Below are positions 35,193 to 45,049 of a stretch of 64,000 bases of DNA, piece by piece. The position numbers were made by a program, and so were the translations under genes. Numbering within the stretch: the stretch's first letter is position 1; every line of letters begins with the position of its first letter. The notes under the pieces are model-generated. The model was given only the letters and a program-made list of their open reading frames with translations, ran no database searches and was not told the origin of the DNA. Origin of the DNA: Streptomyces uncialis (GTDB taxonomy: Bacteria > Actinomycetota > Actinomycetes > Streptomycetales > Streptomycetaceae); NCBI RefSeq assembly GCF_001905345.1, contig NZ_LFBV01000004.1:186001-250000 (forward strand), read 5' to 3'.

Positions 35193-38100
35193 GACCCTCC
35201 CTTTCCTCATGAGCGACGGCGACCACACAGGGCACCGTCCCGTCCGGCCCGGTCCTGGTGACGACCGGATAGGCGAGAGCCGTGAACCGGCCCGCCGTGA
35301 ACTCGGCGCCGCCGTCGTCGCGGACCCGCCGCAGATGGGGGCGGTCGCCGCGACCGCCACCGGCCTTCTGCAGGGCCTCGGCCACCGCCCAGACGGCCGT
35401 CCGCGCGTGGTCGGCGGGCAGCGCGGCGGCGGGCCAGCCGGCCGTGACCAGGGCGGCGGCCAGCGCCGTGCCGCCCGGGCCCAGCAGCCCGGCCCAGTCC
35501 GGCTCGTCCCGGTGGGCGACCTCCTCGATGTCGCAGCCCACCGGTCGGTCCGCCGCGAGCGCGAGGGTGAGTCCGGCGCCGTGGGACGCGCTGACGTGCG
35601 GGCCGCCGTCCTCGGGGTCCGGCCTGCCGTCCGGGCGGCGGGTACCGGGGAGGCCGCCCCCGGTGAGCCGGGCGAGGACATCCCGTGAACTACCCCGGCC
35701 CGGGCCCCCCGTGCGCTCCACCAGGACCCGTGGACCGGGCCCGGCGGGCCCCCACGCCCTGGTGAGCAGCGGGGGCAGCAGCGCGGCGGGCCAGGGCCGC
35801 GGGCCTCCGGCGCGACGCGGTGCGCGGACGGCGTGCAGCACCAGGTCGTCCCAGCGCTCGACCACCCGGCCCGAGCTGTCGGTGACGGTGAGCCGGTAGA
35901 CGAACTCGTCGCCGTCGTGCGCCGTCTCCCTCGCCGTCAGCAGCAGTTCTCCCGCCGCCCGGGCGGTCCGCCCGAAGGTGATCCGGCCCACCGAGACGGG
36001 CAGCAGCGTCCGATGGGGCACACAGACCTGCACGGCGTGCAGGAAGGCGTCCCGCGCGCCCGGGTCACCGAGCACGAGCGTCCGCGGGTGGAACATCCCG
36101 AACCAGTCGCCGTCGTCCGCCGTGGAGATCACCGCGGCACAACCGCGGGCGGCGATCTCCCGGTACCGCAGCACCCGCCGGAAGCGGCCGCTCTGGAACA
36201 GCGGGCCGCCGTACAGATCGCGCCCCGGGTCCAGCGCCGGTCCGCGGCCGTCGGAGACCGGGCCGGCCGGCATCTCCCGTACGGGCGCCGGTTCCGGTTC
36301 CGCGACGGCGGCCGGATCGCCGGTCCCGCTCAACTGGACCGTGCCGCTCATATGGTCGACCGCGAACCCCGTCCCGTCGCCGCGGATCACCACGTCGACC
36401 GTGCCGTCGTGCCGGGCGAGCGCCGCGATGCGCAGGACCGTGGTGCCGCGCTCGGCGACCGTGACCGCCCGGTGGAACACGACATCGGTCAGCGCCGTGA
36501 CCCGGGACGGCCCGCGGACCGCGGTCGCCGTCTGGGCCATCGCCTCCAGGGCCATCACCCCCGGCAGCAGCGCCTGGCCCTCCAGCACATGGTCCTGGAG
36601 GTACGGGTCGGTGCCCAGGGACAGTTCCGCCTCGGTGATCAGTTCGGCGCCGGGGCAGTCCACCAGCACACGCTCCGCGAACCGTCCGTCCCGCTCGGTC
36701 CGGTCCCGGTACGCGAGGGTCGCCGGGGTGCCGGTCCGGGAAGCGAGGATCACCGGACCTGCCAGCGCCGGATCGGCCAGCACCCGGCCCAGGGCATCGA
36801 GTCCGTCGTCCACGGTGAGCGGGCTGACGCCCTGCCGCGCGAGCGAGTCGAGGACCCCCAGCCGGTCGCCCATCCCGGTGCCGGACCACACCGACCACTC
36901 CAGGGTCAGGCCCCGGCAGCCGGGCCGGTCACGGCGGTAGTCGTCGACGAAGGCGCGCAGCCACTCGTTCGCGGCGGCGTAGTGCGCCTCACCGCGCAGC
37001 CCGGAACGGCCGATGACACTGCCGAAGGCGAGCAGCAGCCGCGGGGCCCGGTCGCCGAGGGCGTCCAGGACCAGCCGCAGTCCGTCCACCTTCGGGCGGA
37101 CGGTGGCGTCGAACTCCTCCTCGTCCAGATACCGCAGCGCGGTCGGCACATTGCGTCCCGCGCCGTGCACCACCACGGTGACCGGACCGAGGGCGGCCCG
37201 GATGCCGCGGACGGCGGACCTGACGGCCTCGGGGTCGGTGACATCGGCGCTCGTGTACCGCACGTCCGGGCCGAGCCGGGCGAGGTTCTCCCGCAGCGAT
37301 TCGTCGTCCTCGGGCCGGGTACGTCCCAGGACGGCGATCCGGGCTCCGCCGCTCCCCGCGGCCAGCATCCGGGCGCACTCGGCGGTGATCCCCCGGCCGC
37401 CCCCGGTGACGAGGACGACATCGTCGGCGCTGAGCGCGGGCCCCGGCGCGGCCGGGAGCGGGACCGGGGCCAGCGCGGGGGTCAGCCGGGTGCCGTCGGC
37501 GCGATAGCGCGCCTCGGTGAAGCCCCGCGCCGCCGCGGTCTCGGCCGCGAGCCGCGACACCCACCGCTCCCCGCGCAGCTCGCCGTCCGGGATCCCGGGG
37601 ACGGTGATCAGACACACGGTGGTGGCCGGACGTTCGAGGTGCAGCGACTTGACGAAGCCGCCGCCCACCGGGCCGCGCTGGACCACGACCAGCAGACCGT
37701 CGTCCTTGACCGCGCCGGCCGCGGCCAGGAGCAGTCCGGCCGTCCCGGCGCCGGCGCGCGCGGGCAGGCACAGCAGGGTGCCGCCGGACCGGGACACCCG
37801 GGCCAGCGCGGCCGGCAGCACACCGGCCAACGCGTCGCGCGGGTCCGCGACGACCTGCCAGCCTTCGGTACCGGTGGGCGCGGTGTCCGGTTCCGTGTCC
37901 GGGCCGGTGGCGGGCAGCGGGTCCGCCGCCCAGTCCATCCGGTACCCGCGTACCCAGGAACCCACCCCGGGGACCGGCGCGGAGGCGGCCTCGTCGGCGC
38001 GCTCCGGCCCGGCGGAGAGCAGCGCGGCGATCTCGCCGACCGTCGCCGTGGCCATCGGGGTCATCTCCACCGGCGGATCCACACCGATGTCCGCCGCCGT

Positions 38101-41037
38101 GCGCGCCACGATCTGACCGACCGTGATGGAGCTCAGATGGAGGTCGTCGAGGAGCGCCAGCTCCGGGCCGATCGCCGCCACCGGCAGCTCCGCCCGCTCC
38201 GCGACACGCGCCCGCAGCGCGGTGAGCGCGTCGGCGGGGGCGTCCGCGATCCCGGCCGCCGGGCCCTCGGCCTTCCCGGGCGTGCCGTCCGCGGCGCTCG
38301 GCGGGGGCTCATGGTCGGCGGGGGCGGGCGGTACCTCCTCGCAGGGGTTGGTCAGGAACCGGAACGTCCGGTCGAGGGGGAACGGCCGGGTCAGCCGGTC
38401 GTCGAACAGGACCCGCGGCCGTACCGGGGCACCGAGCGCGTGGGCCGCGGCCACCACGTCCAGCAGCCCCCGTACGGAGGCGGCGTCCGTGGCGACGCTG
38501 ACCACCGGCACCCCGGGGGCGCATGCCGCGGCGAACGCCGCGAGGGAGTGGCCGGGACCCGCCTCGACGAACAGTTCGGTGGTGTCGGCCACCGCGCCCA
38601 CCGCCCGCGCGAACAGCACGGGGGAGACCAACTGCCGGGCGAGCAGGGCGGAGAGATCGTCGCCGGGTCCCAGCAGCCGCCCCGTGACGGTGGAGACGAC
38701 CGGCCGCAGCGCAGGACCGACCGGCTCGCCGGCCAGCGCGTCCGGGAGGGCCCGCGCGGCCCCGGCCATCTGCGGTGAGTGGAACGCGTGCGACACCTGG
38801 AGCGCGGTGGCGTCCACCCCCTCCCGCCGCGCCGCGGCCGTGACGGCCGCGACCTCCGGCGGCGGCCCGGACACCACGGTCTGCCGGGGCCCGTTCAGCG
38901 CCGCCACCACCGCCCCGGTGCCCTTGGCCCACTCCTCCACCCGGTCGGCCGCCGCGTCCAGCGCGGTCATCGCGCCCGCGCCCCCGGGCGCCGCGGCCAT
39001 GAGCTCCGCGCGGTGCCCGACGAGCCGCAGCAGGGTCGCGGCGTCGAAGCTCCCCGCCCAGTGCAGCGCGGTCAGTTCCCCGAGGCTGTGCCCGATCGCG
39101 GTGTCCGCCTCGACCCCCACCCCGGTCAGCACCCGCAGCGCGGCCAGGGACGCGGACACGATGCGCGGCTGTGCCACCCGGGTGTCCGCGCCGTCCTGGA
39201 CACCGGCCCCGCCGAGGGCCGCGACCTCGGCCCACACCCGGTCGAAACGCGCCCGGAACGCCTGTCCCGCGCCGCGGGCGCCCTGGCCGGGCAGCAGCAG
39301 GGTGATCCGTGGCCGTCCGGAGCCCTGGCCGAGGAACACCCCGCCCGACGGGTCCACGACCTGACCGGCCCCGGAGACGGCGAGGTCCGCGAGCCGGGTC
39401 AGCCGGGCGCCCGCCTCCCGGGGGGTGGCCGCGACGACGGCGCCCCGCGCCCCGTGCGCCGGGCCGCTGTGCCCGGCGGCCAGGGTGGCGGCGAGATCGG
39501 TGAGTTCCGCGTACGACATCCGCGCGGTCAGGGCGGCGAGCCGCAGACACCGCTCCCGCAGCGCCGGGCCGTCCGCCGCGGCGAGCACCAGCAGTTCGGA
39601 CGTCTGGGGGGTACGGGCCGCGAGCGGCATCACCGTACGGGCCGCCGGACGCGGCCCGGCCGCCTCGACGGCGACATGGGTGTTGATCCCCCCGAAACCC
39701 ATGGCGGAGACCCCGGCCCGGACCGGGCCCGCGGGGAACTCCTCCGGCCGCTCCGCGAGCCGCAGCGACCGGCCCCGCGCGGTCAGCAGCGGATGGGGCA
39801 GCCGCACCCCGGTCGCGGGCGGCAGCACGCGGTGCCGTACCGCCTGGACCGCCTTGATGAGTCCCGCGACCCCCGCGGCGGCCTTGGTGTGACCGATGTT
39901 GGCCTTGACCGAGCCGATGACCGCGGGCGGCCCGTCCGTGCCGTGCGCGGTGGACAGGGCGCCCAGTTCCGTGGTGTCACCGACCTTGGTGCCCGTCCCG
40001 TGCCCCTCGAAGCAGCCGACGGACCCGGGCGCGTACCCGGCCAGTGTGTAGGCCCGGTGGACGGCCAGCAGATGCCCCTCGGCCGTGGGGCGGGTGATGC
40101 TGCCCGCGCCGTCGCTGGAGACCCCCCACCCCGTCAGCACGGCGCGGCCCTCAAGACCGGCGGCGTCGGCGTCCCGCTCGCGCATCAGCACCAGGACCCC
40201 GCAGCCCTCGCCGGGCAGAAAGCCCCGCGACGCCCGGTCGTACACCAGCATCTCGTCGGTGGCGAGCGCCCCGGTACGGGCGAAACCGATCAGCTCGAAC
40301 GGATCGATGCTGAGGTCGACCCCGCCGACGATCGCCGCGTCGGCCTCACCGGAGGCCAGCATCCGGCAGCCGTCCGCGACCGCGAGGAGCGACGACGCGC
40401 ACGCGCCGTCCACGGTGAACCCGCCGCCCCGCAGATCGAAGTGGTTGCAGATCCGTCCGGCCACGGTATTGGCCAGCCCACCCGCGAGGGTGTCCTCGTC
40501 GGGTTCGGGGAACGGCGCCTTGAACCGGTGCTCCAGTTCCCTGAGCAGTTCGGCCGACTCCCGCAGGCCCATGCCCCGCTCGTCGAGCAGTCGTGCGACG
40601 ATCCGCCGGACGTACGGATAGCGCAGCCTCAGCGAGTTGGCCCGGCTGCTGTCCCCGGTGAGGGAGTTGCCGAGGACCACCGCGGTCGACGCCCGCGGCA
40701 GCCCCCGGCCCTGCCGCAGACCGGCGTCGAGCAGCGCGCGGCGCGCGGTGTCCAGCGCGAGCCAGTGCACGGTGTCGGTGGTGCGGAACGTGGTGCCCGC
40801 GATCCCGAAGTCCGCCCGGTCGAAGGTGAATCCCTCCAGGAGCGCGGCATGCGTCAGCGCGAACGAGTCGGCGCCCGCTGCCCCGGGGAGGTAGTCCGCG
40901 GTGTCGAGCCGCTCCGGCGGGATGGGCCGGAAGGCCCGGCGGCCCGCCAGGACGTTCTCCCAGAGCTGGTCCGGATCGTCCGCGTCCGGATAGCGGCAGG
41001 CCATCCCGACCACGCTGATCCGCGGCGCCGCGTTCAC
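35185..41037 (-). CDS. pksE: Iterative enediyne polyketide synthase PksE
   Basis: The 1950-residue enzyme has the PksE order. KS: Cys about 213 in VDGACASS, plus GTGTKVGDTTELGALS and NIGHTKAAAG. AT: GHSLGEL near 650. ACP: DDLHLSSITVGQ near 965. KR: VTGGGRGI near 1210 and HYAAANEW. DH: HVLEGQALLPG near 1480. C-terminal phosphopantetheinyl transferase: VGCDIEEV near 1834. It builds the polyene precursor of the enediyne core and activates its own ACP. Start GTG 41037 overlaps the unbU stop (GTGA); nearby in-frame sequence upstream belongs to unbU. Length and order are normal for the family. Confidence 0.98.
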   Translation of the reverse strand: MNAAPRISVVGMACRYPDADDPDQLWENVLAGRRAFRPIPPERLDTADYLPGAAGADSFALTHAALLEGFTFDRADFGIAGTTFRTTDTVHWLALDTARRALLDAGLRQGRGLPRASTAVVLGNSLTGDSSRANSLRLRYPYVRRIVARLLDERGMGLRESAELLRELEHRFKAPFPEPDEDTLAGGLANTVAGRICNHFDLRGGGFTVDGACASSLLAVADGCRMLASGEADAAIVGGVDLSIDPFELIGFARTGALATDEMLVYDRASRGFLPGEGCGVLVLMRERDADAAGLEGRAVLTGWGVSSDGAGSITRPTAEGHLLAVHRAYTLAGYAPGSVGCFEGHGTGTKVGDTTELGALSTAHGTDGPPAVIGSVKANIGHTKAAAGVAGLIKAVQAVRHRVLPPATGVRLPHPLLTARGRSLRLAERPEEFPAGPVRAGVSAMGFGGINTHVAVEAAGPRPAARTVMPLAARTPQTSELLVLAAADGPALRERCLRLAALTARMSYAELTDLAATLAAGHSGPAHGARGAVVAATPREAGARLTRLADLAVSGAGQVVDPSGGVFLGQGSGRPRITLLLPGQGARGAGQAFRARFDRVWAEVAALGGAGVQDGADTRVAQPRIVSASLAALRVLTGVGVEADTAIGHSLGELTALHWAGSFDAATLLRLVGHRAELMAAAPGGAGAMTALDAAADRVEEWAKGTGAVVAALNGPRQTVVSGPPPEVAAVTAAARREGVDATALQVSHAFHSPQMAGAARALPDALAGEPVGPALRPVVSTVTGRLLGPGDDLSALLARQLVSPVLFARAVGAVADTTELFVEAGPGHSLAAFAAACAPGVPVVSVATDAASVRGLLDVVAAAHALGAPVRPRVLFDDRLTRPFPLDRTFRFLTNPCEEVPPAPADHEPPPSAADGTPGKAEGPAAGIADAPADALTALRARVAERAELPVAAIGPELALLDDLHLSSITVGQIVARTAADIGVDPPVEMTPMATATVGEIAALLSAGPERADEAASAPVPGVGSWVRGYRMDWAADPLPATGPDTEPDTAPTGTEGWQVVADPRDALAGVLPAALARVSRSGGTLLCLPARAGAGTAGLLLAAAGAVKDDGLLVVVQRGPVGGGFVKSLHLERPATTVCLITVPGIPDGELRGERWVSRLAAETAAARGFTEARYRADGTRLTPALAPVPLPAAPGPALSADDVVLVTGGGRGITAECARMLAAGSGGARIAVLGRTRPEDDESLRENLARLGPDVRYTSADVTDPEAVRSAVRGIRAALGPVTVVVHGAGRNVPTALRYLDEEEFDATVRPKVDGLRLVLDALGDRAPRLLLAFGSVIGRSGLRGEAHYAAANEWLRAFVDDYRRDRPGCRGLTLEWSVWSGTGMGDRLGVLDSLARQGVSPLTVDDGLDALGRVLADPALAGPVILASRTGTPATLAYRDRTERDGRFAERVLVDCPGAELITEAELSLGTDPYLQDHVLEGQALLPGVMALEAMAQTATAVRGPSRVTALTDVVFHRAVTVAERGTTVLRIAALARHDGTVDVVIRGDGTGFAVDHMSGTVQLSGTGDPAAVAEPEPAPVREMPAGPVSDGRGPALDPGRDLYGGPLFQSGRFRRVLRYREIAARGCAAVISTADDGDWFGMFHPRTLVLGDPGARDAFLHAVQVCVPHRTLLPVSVGRITFGRTARAAGELLLTARETAHDGDEFVYRLTVTDSSGRVVERWDDLVLHAVRAPRRAGGPRPWPAALLPPLLTRAWGPAGPGPRVLVERTGGPGRGSSRDVLARLTGGGLPGTRRPDGRPDPEDGGPHVSASHGAGLTLALAADRPVGCDIEEVAHRDEPDWAGLLGPGGTALAAALVTAGWPAAALPADHARTAVWAVAEALQKAGGGRGDRPHLRRVRDDGGAEFTAGRFTALAYPVVTRTGPDGTVPCVVAVAHEEREGHA

Positions 41038-42035
41038 GCGCCGGCCCCGGCGGCGGGCGCGCCCGAGGGGAGCGCCGGACGGCGGAGCACGGTCAGCGCG
41101 TGCGCGGCCCACCAGCCCGCGCCGCGTACCGCGCACACCAGGCTCACCGCGAAGAACAGCGTGTACGGGATGTGCGCGAGGATGAGCAGTCCGTACACGA
41201 CACCCACGCTCGCCCCGAAGACCACCTGGTCCCGGGGCCGGAACGGGGTGGTGCCCGGGTCGGTGATCATGTAGTTGGTGAACAGGATGAACGCCACCCC
41301 GCTCATCACCGAGAGCGCCGACACCAGACTGCTGTCCAGGAACAGCCAGCGGGCCACGGCCTGGAGGACGAACGCCCCCACCCACCCCGCGATCAGGGGC
41401 AGTTTGCGGGTCAGCTTGGCGTTCAGCAGGGTCCCGGCGATCAGGATCACGGCGGGCAGCCCCCAGCTCCCGTACGCGTTGAGGTGCTCGGTGAAGTGGT
41501 AGGGCGGCGCGATGGCGATCCAGCTGTAGGCGAGCAGCACGACGGTGATCCCGAAGTTCGACGGGTTCATGAAGTGCCGCATCCGGCCCTTCACCGGCGC
41601 CCGCAGCACGGTCTTCTGGGCGACGCCGATCACCACGGCGCACAGCATCGGCAGGATGTGGTCGTTGGCGTAGAGCAGCATGTTGCACGCGAGCGCGGTG
41701 ATGTGGGCGGGCAGCAGGAACTCGTAGAGCGCCCGGAACCCCCCGCCGAAGCGCGTGGGCCGCCGCTCGCTCCAGGCGGTGAGCCACTCCAGCAGGATCT
41801 CCGTCGCGTAGGCGGCGGCGACCGCCGCCAGCGGCCAGAGCCACGGCTGTTCGAAGCCCAGCACGGTGTAGCCGAGGATGTTGAGTACCGAGATCGACAG
41901 GGCGAAGTTGCGCAGGGCCACATAGCGGGGATCGGGGAGGGGACGTTTCTTCTCCGTCCCGGGCGGTGCTTCCCGGTCGGCACCGGGACGCGTCCGGTCG
42001 GGTATGTCCTGCTGGGGCCGGGCGAGATGGGTCAT
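41034..42035 (-). CDS. unbU: Enediyne cassette membrane protein UnbU (E5)
   Basis: The 333-residue integral membrane protein has a cytosolic Pro/Arg-rich start, then about eight to ten helices (VALRNFALSISVLNILGYTV, FNITMNPSNFG-like, DPGTTPFRPRDQVVFG region), resembling RnfD/NqrB electron-transport subunits. It is one of five genes always next to pksE. ATG 42035 overlaps the unbV stop by ATGA and its own stop overlaps pksE by GTGA. It may help handle or move an electron or a membrane intermediate; its exact role is unknown in all enediyne systems. Confidence 0.93.
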   Translation of the reverse strand: MTHLARPQQDIPDRTRPGADREAPPGTEKKRPLPDPRYVALRNFALSISVLNILGYTVLGFEQPWLWPLAAVAAAYATEILLEWLTAWSERRPTRFGGGFRALYEFLLPAHITALACNMLLYANDHILPMLCAVVIGVAQKTVLRAPVKGRMRHFMNPSNFGITVVLLAYSWIAIAPPYHFTEHLNAYGSWGLPAVILIAGTLLNAKLTRKLPLIAGWVGAFVLQAVARWLFLDSSLVSALSVMSGVAFILFTNYMITDPGTTPFRPRDQVVFGASVGVVYGLLILAHIPYTLFFAVSLVCAVRGAGWWAAHALTVLRRPALPSGAPAAGAGA

Positions 42036-43981
42036 CGCTTGGTCACCTCCGTGGCGCGGGCGTCGAGCAGGAGCGTGTGCCGTCCGGCGTTCAGCGTGAG
42101 CGACTGCCGTCGCGGGGTGCCCGTCGTGTCGAGCCACCGGATCTCCACGTGGGCGGACGCGCTGTCGCCGAGTCCGCCGGACAGGAGGAAGTCACGTTTG
42201 CCGGAGTGGCCGCTGCCGCCGTCGACCTGGTGCAGGGTGGTCCGTCCGTCGACGGTGATCCGGGCCTGGGCGCCGACGGCCGGTGTGCCGCCGGACGGCG
42301 CTCGGTCCCCGCGGACCGGCTTGCGCAGGTCCAGGGTGATCCGCCGGTCGGCGGCCGGAGCGTCGTTGCGGTAGTAGACGGGCGCGCCCCACTGCCGGGC
42401 GACGGCGAGTCCTGGACCGCCGCCGGGCCGGGAGTGCCCGAGGGCGACGCCCCGGCTGGGGATCGACTCGTCGATACCGAGACGCTCCGCGATGTCTATG
42501 TACCCGCCCTTGCCGTCGGGTGCCCAGAAGGACAGCGGCTGACGGCCCGACAGATCGTCGCCGGGTTCGAAATCCGGCCAGACCTGGGGGAACCTGAGCA
42601 GTTCGTCGTTGGCCATGGCCAGTTCCTGGAGCTCGGGCCAGCGGTTGGTGTCGCCCCGCACGAAGCCGTTGGTCTGTACGATCGCGGGCAGCCCGCCACC
42701 GGCGAAGTCGGCGGCCTTGGCATCCCAGCTCCAGCCGCTCCACGCCACCCCGAGGTCCGCGCTGCGGTCCGTGAACGGGGCACGGCCGTCCTTCAACGCG
42801 CGCCGGGCCGCCTCGGGTCCGGAGGCGTCGTTGAGGAACGCGAAGTTGCTCTCCTGGAGCCCGAAGGACGTCGTGATGTTCGAGACGAAGATGTCGAAGC
42901 GTCCCCTGCCGCGCAGATCGGCGAAGTCGACGCCCATCCCCTTGAAGGAGTCGTTGCCGAGCGCCTTCGACTTGGGGGTCGTCGGGCCCCGGCGCCCGTG
43001 CACCGCCGTGAAGGCGATCCGGCCCGGCGACGAGTCGTTGCGCAGCAGATGGTCGGGGCCGAAGTCGTTGCCGATGTACAGCTCGGGCAGCAGGTCCCCG
43101 TCGATGTCCGCGGCGGCGGCGGCCAGCGTCCAGCCCTTCGCCTGGCCGCGCGGCAGGGCGCCCGGCACCTCCGTGTAGCGGGCCCCGGCCGCGGTGCGGC
43201 GCAGCAGATGCCCGCCTCCCGCGTTCCGGGCGTGGGACATGGAGTGCTGCATGACGACGTCGTCGGTGCCCTCGGGGTCCAGGATCCTGGAGTCGGGGAA
43301 GTAGTTGCCGACGAAGATGTCCGGGTGGCTGTCGCCGTCGAAGTCCGCGACGGACACGGCGTTGGAGTTCCAGCGCGGGCCCCGGTAGGTGCCGCCCGCC
43401 GGCCCCTCGGCCGGTACGAGTTCACGCGGGGTGTACGAGCGGTGGGACAGCGGGGTCCGTGAGCCGTCGCGCAGGAACAGGACCGGGGTACGGCCCCAGT
43501 AGTAGACGAGCAGATCCATCCGCCCGTCCTCGTCGTAGTCGCCCGGGACGCAGCCCATGGGCGCCATCACGGAGTCCATGGGCAGCGGCGCGGGGTCCAG
43601 CACGAAGGGGGTGTAGCGCGTGCCCGTCCCCGGGACCGGTGTAACCACCACCTTGTCGGTACGGGAGTCCACGACGCACAGGTCCGCGGACGAGCCGGTG
43701 CCGTCCAGGTCGTTCATGGCGATCCCCGCGCCCACCGACGAGATCCACGACTGGATCCTGCTGTAGGCGGGGTGCACCGGCCGGACGGTCCGCTCGCCCG
43801 GCTGGTAGCCCGGGGGGTAGGCGATCGGCAGGCGGGTGAAGGCGTAGTCGGCGGCGGTTCTGGTCACGGCTCCGGGCGACGGTTCGGGTTTGCGTGCGGC
43901 GACCATCGTGGTCGTCATCAGGACAAGGGCGACCAGGACGGGGATGCTCTTGCGTAGGCGGGAGGAGCGGTCTCCGGGCAT
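42032..43981 (-). CDS. unbV: Enediyne cassette protein UnbV (E4), FG-GAP/ASPIC type
   Basis: The 649-residue exported or anchored protein starts at ATG 43981, with an N-terminal signal-anchor helix (IPVLVALVLMTTTMVAA). It contains several FG-GAP/VCBS-type repeats with Asp-rich loops (NDLDGTGSSADLC, DYDEDGRMDLLVYYW, DFDGDSHPDIFVGNYF, DIDGDLLPELYIGNDF), a beta-propeller with calcium sites, and a C-terminal ASPIC/UnbV domain (VEIRWLDTTG). It lies 14 bases after unbL. The role in enediyne formation is unknown. Confidence 0.94.
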   Translation of the reverse strand: MPGDRSSRLRKSIPVLVALVLMTTTMVAARKPEPSPGAVTRTAADYAFTRLPIAYPPGYQPGERTVRPVHPAYSRIQSWISSVGAGIAMNDLDGTGSSADLCVVDSRTDKVVVTPVPGTGTRYTPFVLDPAPLPMDSVMAPMGCVPGDYDEDGRMDLLVYYWGRTPVLFLRDGSRTPLSHRSYTPRELVPAEGPAGGTYRGPRWNSNAVSVADFDGDSHPDIFVGNYFPDSRILDPEGTDDVVMQHSMSHARNAGGGHLLRRTAAGARYTEVPGALPRGQAKGWTLAAAAADIDGDLLPELYIGNDFGPDHLLRNDSSPGRIAFTAVHGRRGPTTPKSKALGNDSFKGMGVDFADLRGRGRFDIFVSNITTSFGLQESNFAFLNDASGPEAARRALKDGRAPFTDRSADLGVAWSGWSWDAKAADFAGGGLPAIVQTNGFVRGDTNRWPELQELAMANDELLRFPQVWPDFEPGDDLSGRQPLSFWAPDGKGGYIDIAERLGIDESIPSRGVALGHSRPGGGPGLAVARQWGAPVYYRNDAPAADRRITLDLRKPVRGDRAPSGGTPAVGAQARITVDGRTTLHQVDGGSGHSGKRDFLLSGGLGDSASAHVEIRWLDTTGTPRRQSLTLNAGRHTLLLDARATEVTKR

Positions 43982-43995
43982 GGGTGTCCAATCCG

Positions 43996-44979
43996 TCAGT
44001 CGGTGAAGTGCCGCTGGATCCTGCGACGCCATTCCTGGTAGGCGGGCTCCCTCCCGTCCGGGGGCAGTGCCTGCCGGGTCTCACGGGTGACCGCCGCCGC
44101 GGTACGGGCGTCCACACCGCACAGCACCCGCACGGCGTGCTCGGTGTGGTCGGTGGTCAGTCCGGCGTGCGTCCGGGCCTCCGCGGCGAAGGCCGCGCCC
44201 TGCCGCAGCGGGGGGAGGTGCTCGCCCGCCTTCTCGACCAGCAGCCGCAACGCCTGGTCGGTGCCCGCCTGCGCGTAGACGGCCGCCAGTCCCACCCCGG
44301 CCCACAGATCGGGGTGGCGCCGCGGGGCGAACCCGCGCAGCCGTGCCGCGATGCGCTCGGGGTCCGCGCACTCCACGAACCACAGGGCTCTGCCGATCCC
44401 CTGGTCGACAACGTTGGCAACGGCGTCCGGCAGGCCCGGCCAGCCGGGCAGCCGGGCCGACCACCGTCCGTCGGCGCGGGCCGGGGTCCGGAAGTACGCT
44501 TCGTGGAAGCCGTAGCCGTCCAGGGCCAGCCAGCGCAGCAGCGGGTCGGTGGGGACGGCGTGCCGCCACAGGGGGCGCGGCAGCCGTGCGAGCGCCCAGC
44601 CCGCGCCGACATGGACCATATAGGTGTGGGCGGCCCCCGAGGTCTTCAGCAGGCCGGCCACCCGGTCGCGGCGCGGGCCGACGGCGTCGAGCAGGGCGAG
44701 TCCCATCGCGGCCCCCTCGAAGGCGAATCCCTGCCGTTCGCGCGGGACGGAGCCGGTGAGGGTGTCCCCGAGCCGGTCGACCCCGGTCCCGGAGGTCGCG
44801 CTGCGCAGCCCGGACAGGAAGGTCGTGCCCGCCGCCTCCAGGGCCCGCCGGTCGGGCTCGGTACCCGGATGGAAGCCTCTGCGTTCGAACGTGGCGACGG
44901 TGGCCGCGGGGGTGATCAGACCGCCCCTCAGACGTTGGAGGGGCCGGGCGAGGATGCGCTGTGACACGGACACGGACAC
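43996..44979 (-). CDS. unbL: Enediyne cassette protein UnbL (E3), DUF1702 family
   Basis: The 327-residue protein matches the DUF1702 family: FERRGFHPG start, LTGSVPRERQGFAFEGAAMG, HVGAGWALARLPR, and GYGFHEAYF, then WFVECADPERIAARL. It is the first gene of the cassette. The start GTG 44979 has GGGGTG six bases before. No signal peptide or catalytic motif is known. The AT-rich regulatory island lies directly upstream, so this is where the cassette transcript probably begins. Confidence 0.93.
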   Translation of the reverse strand: MSVSVSQRILARPLQRLRGGLITPAATVATFERRGFHPGTEPDRRALEAAGTTFLSGLRSATSGTGVDRLGDTLTGSVPRERQGFAFEGAAMGLALLDAVGPRRDRVAGLLKTSGAAHTYMVHVGAGWALARLPRPLWRHAVPTDPLLRWLALDGYGFHEAYFRTPARADGRWSARLPGWPGLPDAVANVVDQGIGRALWFVECADPERIAARLRGFAPRRHPDLWAGVGLAAVYAQAGTDQALRLLVEKAGEHLPPLRQGAAFAAEARTHAGLTTDHTEHAVRVLCGVDARTAAAVTRETRQALPPDGREPAYQEWRRRIQRHFTD

Positions 44980-45049
44980 GTTTCACCCCAGTCGGCTGGA
45001 TGCCCACGGAATCAAGGCCGTACGGGTCCAGCCGGCACACGGCATAGAC

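Noticed and set aside
35833..41274. Two long plus-strand frames (981 and 831 codons)
   Set aside because: Both lie opposite pksE and have Arg/Gly/Pro-rich content with no domain. They are shadows of the PKS.
35185..41844. Extended 2219-codon reading of pksE starting at 41844
   Set aside because: The first 269 codons lie within unbU in another frame and are Arg/Ala/Gly-rich noise; GTG 41037 with the GTGA overlap gives the family length and start.
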